DNA from: Aeromicrobium sp. Leaf245
GTDB taxonomy: Bacteria; Actinomycetota; Actinomycetes; Propionibacteriales; Nocardioidaceae
Length of the DNA stretch: 64,000 nucleotides
Assembly: GCF_942548115.1 (NCBI RefSeq)
Contig: NZ_OW824151.1
Coordinates: forward strand, 2,728,001 to 2,792,000
Reading direction: 5' to 3'
The notes under the pieces were generated by a model. The model saw nothing but the letters and a program-made list of their open reading frames with translations. It ran no database searches and had not been told where the DNA came from. Shown one piece after another: positions 59,214 to 64,000 of this stretch (position 1 is the stretch's first letter; every line of letters begins with the position of its first letter). The position numbers were made by a program, and so were the translations under genes.

Positions 59214-61613
59214 TCAGGAGACGAAGTCGAGGCCGTTGGTCGGCGACGCGGGGACGGGTGGGACGAAGGACTTGGGCTCGAAGTGGAGCGGGTCGCGGAA
59301 GTTGATCGGGAACTCGGTGGGCATCTCCCCGGTGGCCCGGGCGTACGCGCACGCCACCGCAGCCGCCGACGCTGCGACGCCGGCCTCCCCGATGCCACCC
59401 GGCTCGGTGCTGTCGGACTCCATGACCTCGCAGACGAACTCGAGCGGGGTGTTCCACTGGCGGGTGTAGGCCGAGTTGTCCCAGCTGGCCTCCAGGAAGT
59501 GTCCGTCGACGAGGTGGTTGCCGTAGGTGAGGACCTGCGACATGCCGTCGCTGAAGCCACCCATCATCTGGGCCTCGATGCCGAGCGGGTTGATGGCCAG
59601 GCCGCAGTCGACGACGATCGTCGCCTTGGTGACCCGGGGTCCGGTGACCGCGTCGCGCACCTTCCGGTTCACCGTCTCCGGCCGACAGTCGAGCTCGACC
59701 ACCACGGCGGTGGCGCCCTTGTACTCCTTGTGGATCGCGACACCCTGGGCCGTTCCGGCGGGCATCGACTTGCCCCACTCCCCCAGCTCGGCGGCACGGT
59801 CGAGCACCCGTCGGACGACGCCGCTCTTGGTGTACTGACGCCGGAACGCGACCGGGTCCTTCTTCAGCCGCTTCGCCAGCTGGTCGACGATCAGCTCGTT
59901 CGCCACCCGCACGTCGGGCGAGTAGATGTTGCGCACGGAGCTGGTGTTGAACCGGGTGAAGTCGTAGTTGGTCTCGTTCAGCAGCTGCGTGGTGACGCCG
60001 AAGTTGTAGGGGATCTCCTGCGTGAGCAGGAAGATCGTCTCCGAGAACCCCAGGTTCGCCAGGCCGGTCGGCAGGGCCGCGACCTCCGCGGTGAGGCGTT
60101 CACCGAGGCCGTGGGTGAAGTCGCAGGTGACCGACGTGTGGCGCTGCTCGAAGGTGGCGATGCTCTCGCCCAGCACCGTCGCCCGCACGCGCGACGTCGA
60201 CATCGGGTGCACCCGACCCTGACGCGGCTCGTCGGCGCGGTGCCACATGAGCTTGACCGGCACGCCGAAGGCCTTGGAGATCTCCGCGGCCTCGATGGCT
60301 CCGTCGCTGAACAGCTTGCGGCCGAACGAGCCACCGCCGGTGACGACGTTGACCTTCACCTTGCCCTGCGGCAGACCGAGGACCTTGGCGATCTTGGACT
60401 GCGCGTCGATGGGCGACTTGAGGCCGCTCCAGATCTCGGCGGAGTCCTTGCGGACGTCGGCGATCGCGCAGTTCGGCTCGAGCGCGGACCCGCTGCGGAA
60501 GTGGAACGTGAAGCTGCCCTCGACCGTCGTCGCCCCGAGGGCCGGCACGGCGAGCGGCAGCTCGGCCGCCTTGAGCTCGGCCAGGATGTCGTCGGCCTTC
60601 TTGCCCGGCACCGTGCCCTCGCTCCACTCGACGTCGAGGGCGCGGACGGCGTCGATGCACTGGCCGAAGGTCCTGGCGCGGACGGCCACACCCGTCGGCA
60701 CCACGCCCACGTGGGTGACGCCGGGCATGGCCTTCACCTCCGCGGCGTTGCGCACGCTCTTGGGCTTGCCGTTCAGGTCGGGTGCCCGGCACACCATGGC
60801 GGGCAGGGCGTCGGGGACGTCGAGGTCCATCGCGAACTTCTTGCGCCCGGTCACGGCGTCGACGGCGTCGATGCGGCGCTGCGGCGTGCCGACGACGGAC
60901 CGCTTGGGGGCGTCGTCGAGGTCGACCTCCACCTCCTTCGTGGTCGGAGAGGCGGCCTTCGCCGCGGCCTGGCCGTACGTGACGGACGAGCCGAGCGAGT
61001 CGAAGATCGCGCCGCCCTTGGTGGTGAGGCTGCTGACCTGGGCACCGAGCAGGATCGCCGCGGCGTCGAGCAGGGACTTGCGGGCCACCGCCGCGGCCAC
61101 CCGGATGGGCGTGTAGGTCGAGATCGTGGTGTTCGAGCCGCCGGTGAGCTGGTTGAACAGCAGCTCGGGTCGGGCGGGGGCGAGGGTGACGTTGACCCGC
61201 TCGAGCGGCAGGTCGAGCTCCTCGGCGATGATCATGGCCGTCGAGGTGGTGATGCCCTGGCCGACCTCCATGCGCGGCAGCGCGAAGGTGGCGTCGCCCT
61301 TCTCGTCGATCTCGATGGCGATCAGGTTCGACGTCGGGAGCGCACAGTGCGTCAGGAAGTCGTTGAGGTCGTAGATCTCGGGGATCTGCGGCACCGACGG
61401 CAACGGCAGGGCGGCTGCCGGCGACGCGCCGAGGCCGAGGTCGGCGGCGACCACCAGTCCGGCGCTGCCGAGGACGTAGCCGAGGAAGCGTCGACGGGTG
61501 GTCCGACCGGGCGGCGCCGGTCGTGCCGCTGCATCCGGTTCCTGAGCGTGCGGTTCCGGGGACTGCGGGGTGCGGTCGTGGGCGGACGGGGACAGCTCGT
61601 GCGGGACAGTCAC
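59214..61613 (-). CDS. molybdopterin-binding subunit of aldehyde/isoquinoline oxidoreductase, Tat-exported
   Basis: A 799-residue molybdenum hydroxylase large subunit. A Tat signal RTTRRRFLGYVLGSAGLVVAADLG (motif RRRFLGY) lies about residues 45-70, so the holo-enzyme would cross the membrane folded. Core landmarks include MEVGQGITTSTAMIIAEEL, LNQLTGGSNTT, NVVTGGGSFGRKLFSDGAIEAAE and GGIGEAGVAASAAAV at the cofactor end, where GExG provides the catalytic Glu. It is like IorB. The GTG start has a leader identical over 14 nt and 4-nt spacing to that of the ECF41 sigma gene. Partner genes follow directly. Confidence 0.92.
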   Translation of the reverse strand: MTVPHELSPSAHDRTPQSPEPHAQEPDAAARPAPPGRTTRRRFLGYVLGSAGLVVAADLGLGASPAAALPLPSVPQIPEIYDLNDFLTHCALPTSNLIAIEIDEKGDATFALPRMEVGQGITTSTAMIIAEELDLPLERVNVTLAPARPELLFNQLTGGSNTTISTYTPIRVAAAVARKSLLDAAAILLGAQVSSLTTKGGAIFDSLGSSVTYGQAAAKAASPTTKEVEVDLDDAPKRSVVGTPQRRIDAVDAVTGRKKFAMDLDVPDALPAMVCRAPDLNGKPKSVRNAAEVKAMPGVTHVGVVPTGVAVRARTFGQCIDAVRALDVEWSEGTVPGKKADDILAELKAAELPLAVPALGATTVEGSFTFHFRSGSALEPNCAIADVRKDSAEIWSGLKSPIDAQSKIAKVLGLPQGKVKVNVVTGGGSFGRKLFSDGAIEAAEISKAFGVPVKLMWHRADEPRQGRVHPMSTSRVRATVLGESIATFEQRHTSVTCDFTHGLGERLTAEVAALPTGLANLGFSETIFLLTQEIPYNFGVTTQLLNETNYDFTRFNTSSVRNIYSPDVRVANELIVDQLAKRLKKDPVAFRRQYTKSGVVRRVLDRAAELGEWGKSMPAGTAQGVAIHKEYKGATAVVVELDCRPETVNRKVRDAVTGPRVTKATIVVDCGLAINPLGIEAQMMGGFSDGMSQVLTYGNHLVDGHFLEASWDNSAYTRQWNTPLEFVCEVMESDSTEPGGIGEAGVAASAAAVACAYARATGEMPTEFPINFRDPLHFEPKSFVPPVPASPTNGLDFVS

Positions 61614-61653
61614 GGGTTCACACTTTCGTCGGGGCTCTGGGGGGGCTTTGAAC

Positions 61654-61688
61654 GAAGGCGGGGGAAGCATCACCGTGACACAGGTCAC
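61654..61688 (-). promoter_or_regulatory. candidate ECF41-like promoter overlapping a CRP/GlxR site
   Basis: On the minus strand TGTCACG (61680-61674), 16 bases, CTTC (61657-61654): the ECF41 pattern with two mismatches, 41 nt before the GTG. GTGA-N6-TCAC (61675-61688) overlaps its -35 and is a perfect core CRP/GlxR site. Both roles are predictions. Confidence 0.45.
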
Positions 61689-61719
61689 CGCACCGCGCAG
61701 ATCAACCTGCGGCCGGATC

Positions 61720-62370
61720 TCACGAATCGGACCGATCGGACCGGTTCTGCGCGTCGAGGCCCGATGCCGTGTCGACGTCACGGCCACCGGCGAGGTCGCC
61801 GCACTCCACCTCCGCGGCACCCCGGGACCGCAGGTACTCGCGCGCGCCCGCGTCGCCGCCCGCGGACGCGACGATCCCGGCCCAGTGGTCTCGACCGACG
61901 AGCACCGGGTGGCCGGGACGGGACGAGTAGCTCGCCCGCGCGAGAGCCCCTGTCCAGACCCCCGTCGCCGCGAGCCGCCTGACCACGTCGGGTCCGACGT
62001 CGGGCAGGTCGACCAGGTGGATCAGGACCGCCGTCGCCGTCGAGTCCTCCACCGACCGCAGCCCTGCACGCAGCGAGGCCGACATGCCCTCGTCCCAGCG
62101 GCGGGCGACGACGACGTCGGCGTCGTCGGGCACCAGGGCTCGCGCCTCCTCGGCCGCGGCCCCGAGGACCACGGTGACCTTGCCGCATCCGCCGTCCCGA
62201 AGCACCCTGACCGCGCGCTCGACCCACGGCACGCCGTCGTCCCCGCGGACGAGGGCCTTCGGACGTCCCATCCGGCTGCCGGCGCCGGCCGCGAGCACGA
62301 GACCGTGAGGTCCGTCCGGCTCGTCGTGGTCCACGCGCTCCTCCTGCTGCGTGCGAGCGTGCCCGGTCAT
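61720..62370 (-). CDS. MocA-like molybdenum cofactor nucleotidyltransferase
   Basis: A 216-residue NTP-transferase. The signature GLVLAAGAGSRMGRPKALV marks the nucleotide/metal site, followed by DEGMSASLRAGL and HLVDLPDVGPDVVRRL. MocA-type enzymes attach CMP to molybdopterin for hydroxylases like the one encoded downstream. The divergence of cofactor operon and position 106 nt upstream of the hydroxylase fit. Start at ATG 62370 (an internal GTG before DHDEPDG is possible). Confidence 0.9.
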   Translation of the reverse strand: MTGHARTQQEERVDHDEPDGPHGLVLAAGAGSRMGRPKALVRGDDGVPWVERAVRVLRDGGCGKVTVVLGAAAEEARALVPDDADVVVARRWDEGMSASLRAGLRSVEDSTATAVLIHLVDLPDVGPDVVRRLAATGVWTGALARASYSSRPGHPVLVGRDHWAGIVASAGGDAGAREYLRSRGAAEVECGDLAGGRDVDTASGLDAQNRSDRSDS

Positions 62371-62515
62371 GGCCGCCCTGGTGCGGGCCGACGGTACGGG
62401 CGCGCACGGCGATCGGCAAGAGCAACGAGCGGACGCGAGTTCCCGTTCTGCGGTGTCATGTCTCTCACGTCGTCGCAGCCGTGCGTCGTGGGGATCCGTC
62501 GGTCACGCTGGCGTC

Positions 62516-63415
62516 ATGATCACGTCGCGCCTGCCGCGGTCGGCGTCCGTCTGGCGGCCGCTCCTCGTCCCCATGGTGGTCCTGCTGACGTGGGACGTCG
62601 GCGTCACGATCGCCTTCCAGGCGGGCTGGATCGAGTTCCGTGGCATCACCATCCAGTACACGCTCTACGGCACGGCCATCGCCCTGTTCCTGGGGTTCAT
62701 GGTGAACGCGGCCTACGCCCGCTGGTGGGAGGCGCGGACCCTGTGGGGCAGCATCGTGAACCACTCGCGGAACCTCGCCCGCGAGGCCACCACGCTGCTC
62801 GACCCCCTGGTCCCCGGCGCACGACCCGAGCTCGTCGACGAGATCGTCCGGGCGCAGATCGCCTACGTGCACTCCCTGCGGACCTCGCTGCGCCAGCAGG
62901 ACGCCCCGGCCGAGATCGACGCCTACCTCGCTCCCGACGTCGCGGTGCGGGTGAAGAGCGCCAGCAGCTCCCCGACGGCCACCCTGTCGCACATCGGCCG
63001 GCTCGTGGCCGACGCACGGCGTCGGGGCATGGTCGACGACATCGCCCGGGTGCAGGTCGAGACGACCCTGAGCACCCTCACCGACGCCCAGGGCGGCCTC
63101 GAACGCATCAAGAAGACCCCGCTGCCGGTGCAGTACCGGTTCCTGCCGTCGTTCTTCGCCCGCGCCTTCTGCGTCATCCTGCCGTTCGCGATCTACAAGG
63201 ACCTGCAGTGGTGGACGCCGATCGGGTCCGGTCTCGTCGGCATGATGTTCCTGCTCGCGGTGCAGGTCGGTCGCGACCTCGCCGACCCCTTCGTCGACCG
63301 CGTCCACGACGTCCCGATGACCGCCATCTGCCGTGGCATCGAGATCGACCTGCTCGAGATGATCGGCGAGGATCCGCCCGCCGCCGTCACGCCGGTCGGG
63401 CAGGTGCTCTGGTGA
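62516..63415 (+). CDS. bestrophin family membrane protein
   Basis: A 299-residue protein of the bestrophin/UPF0187 (YneE) family. It opens MITSRLPRSASVWRPLLVPMVVLLTWDVGVTI, with YARWWEARTLWGSIVNHSRNLAREA (RWWEAR is the hallmark) and later LPVQYRFLPSFFARAFCVILPFAIYKDL and DPFVDRVHDVPMTAICRGIEIDLL (the DPF and ExxLL cap). Forms pentameric ion channels. No strong Shine-Dalgarno is seen. Separated from mocA-like by 145 nt. Confidence 0.9.
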   Translation: MITSRLPRSASVWRPLLVPMVVLLTWDVGVTIAFQAGWIEFRGITIQYTLYGTAIALFLGFMVNAAYARWWEARTLWGSIVNHSRNLAREATTLLDPLVPGARPELVDEIVRAQIAYVHSLRTSLRQQDAPAEIDAYLAPDVAVRVKSASSSPTATLSHIGRLVADARRRGMVDDIARVQVETTLSTLTDAQGGLERIKKTPLPVQYRFLPSFFARAFCVILPFAIYKDLQWWTPIGSGLVGMMFLLAVQVGRDLADPFVDRVHDVPMTAICRGIEIDLLEMIGEDPPAAVTPVGQVLW

Positions 63416-63458
63416 GCGAGGCGTCGGCCGAGGCCTCGACTCCTGCCAGACTGGGGCC

Positions 63459-63701
63459 ATGACCTCCGAGGACGATCCCGATCCGGGTCCCGACCGCGAC
63501 CCGGACGTCGATCAGGACGAGGAGTCCGACAACAACATCGCGATCGGGCTCGCCCTCGGCGCGCCGCTGGGCGTCGCCATCGCTCTCGTCACCGACAACT
63601 GGGGCCTGCTCGGCATCGGCATCGCCCTGGGCCTGCTGTTCGGCGTAGCGATGGGTCGCTCGGGCGACGACGACGAGGACGAGGGCTCAGCAGACCGGTA
63701 G
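63459..63701 (+). CDS. small membrane protein with acidic tails
   Basis: An 80-residue protein with two central hydrophobic segments (NIAIGLALGAPLGVAIALV and LLGIGIALGLLFGVAMG) flanked by very acidic tails at both ends. CAGACT lies 6 nt before ATG 63459. Glycine-zipper-like spacing in the helices suggests packing in the membrane. No family recognised; it follows the bestrophin gene by 43 nt. Confidence 0.65.
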   Translation: MTSEDDPDPGPDRDPDVDQDEESDNNIAIGLALGAPLGVAIALVTDNWGLLGIGIALGLLFGVAMGRSGDDDEDEGSADR

Positions 63702-63721
63702 ACCGACGGCCGAGCATCGCC

Positions 63722-64000
63722 TCAGTGGGCGTCGATGAACTCCCGCAGCACGCGTGCGAAGCGGTCCGGGTCCTCCAGGTGCGGGAAGTGTCCCGCCCCC
63801 TCGAACATCTCGACGCGGCAGTCCGGCAGCTGCGCCTCCACGCTCCGTGCGTGCGACGCGGGAATCATCCGGTCCTTCGACCCCCACACGACCATCGTCG
63901 GCACGGGCAGCGCGCCGTCGAGGTGGTCGTGGGCGCTGATGCTCTGCCCCCCGATGTCGATGACGGCGCGCGTGGTGGACAGGAACGCGCGTCGGCTCTC
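63722..64000 (-). CDS. alpha/beta hydrolase, C-terminal part
   Basis: Partial gene cut at the right edge; 92 residues are visible. VVWGSKDRMIPASHA carries the catalytic Asp (D of GSKDRMIP) and GAGHFPHLEDPDRFARVLREFI carries the catalytic His, both typical of the alpha/beta hydrolase fold. The nucleophile lies outside the window, so substrate class is unknown. Confidence 0.85.
   Translation of the reverse strand, partial: ESRRAFLSTTRAVIDIGGQSISAHDHLDGALPVPTMVVWGSKDRMIPASHARSVEAQLPDCRVEMFEGAGHFPHLEDPDRFARVLREFIDAH

Overview
This window is from a high-GC actinobacterium. The evidence is two WhiB regulators, a mycothiol-system SigR/RsrA pair, the tiny actinobacterial ribosomal protein bL37, and a Kgd-type 2-oxoglutarate decarboxylase. 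The gene content looks most like Nocardioidaceae (Nocardioides/Aeromicrobium); that placement is an inference. Both ends cut genes: kgd at the left and an alpha/beta hydrolase at the right. No insertion sequence, prophage or CRISPR array was seen, so this reads as ordinary chromosome.

Left part (1-26 kb): kgd tail and its DUF6104 neighbour, an ABC-class ATPase and an SLC13-type permease, a quinone-oxidoreductase-like dehydrogenase and malic enzyme. Then comes a block whose content recalls the M. tuberculosis whiB1-pdtaS / rshA-sigH / DUF159 / aroA / rsgA neighbourhood. Inserted in it are a DUF2785 gene, a ThDP enzyme, an iron-box-controlled heterodimeric ABC transporter with a FlK-like thioesterase, bL37, a degenerate-GGDEF gene and a sigma/anti-sigma fusion. 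hisN, a CBS protein, a PadR regulator and ArfB follow.

Middle part (26-42.9 kb): a Fic protein divergent from a small unknown gene across paired operator-like sites, DoxX, nitronate monooxygenase, an MMPL exporter with a divergent TetR gene, an unknown/DUF2470 pair and a carboxyltransferase. The most striking locus is on the minus strand at 36.4-38.7 kb: a WhiB7-like gene with promoter, 46-codon upstream ORF and attenuator-like hairpin, then a tRNA-like gene with an odd anticodon loop, then the RNA ligase RtcB. The phosphomutase/DUF3090/SCO1664-family trio and an epimerase-like gene follow.

Right part (42.9-64 kb): copper amine oxidase, a 655-aa protein with a prepilin-like N-terminus, a TetR gene divergent from a ferredoxin-reductase/acyl desaturase pair, a nested 104-bp palindrome between convergent genes, a secreted CocE-type hydrolase, an ECF41-type sigma factor with a matching autoregulatory promoter, an LLM-flavin/F420-type reductase pair, a NERD nuclease, and a molybdenum hydroxylase operon with XdhC and a MocA-like enzyme. 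The last operon shares leader sequence with the ECF41 gene.

A recurring theme is translation starts with a TANNNT-like -10 hexamer exactly 6-7 nt upstream, implying many leaderless transcripts.
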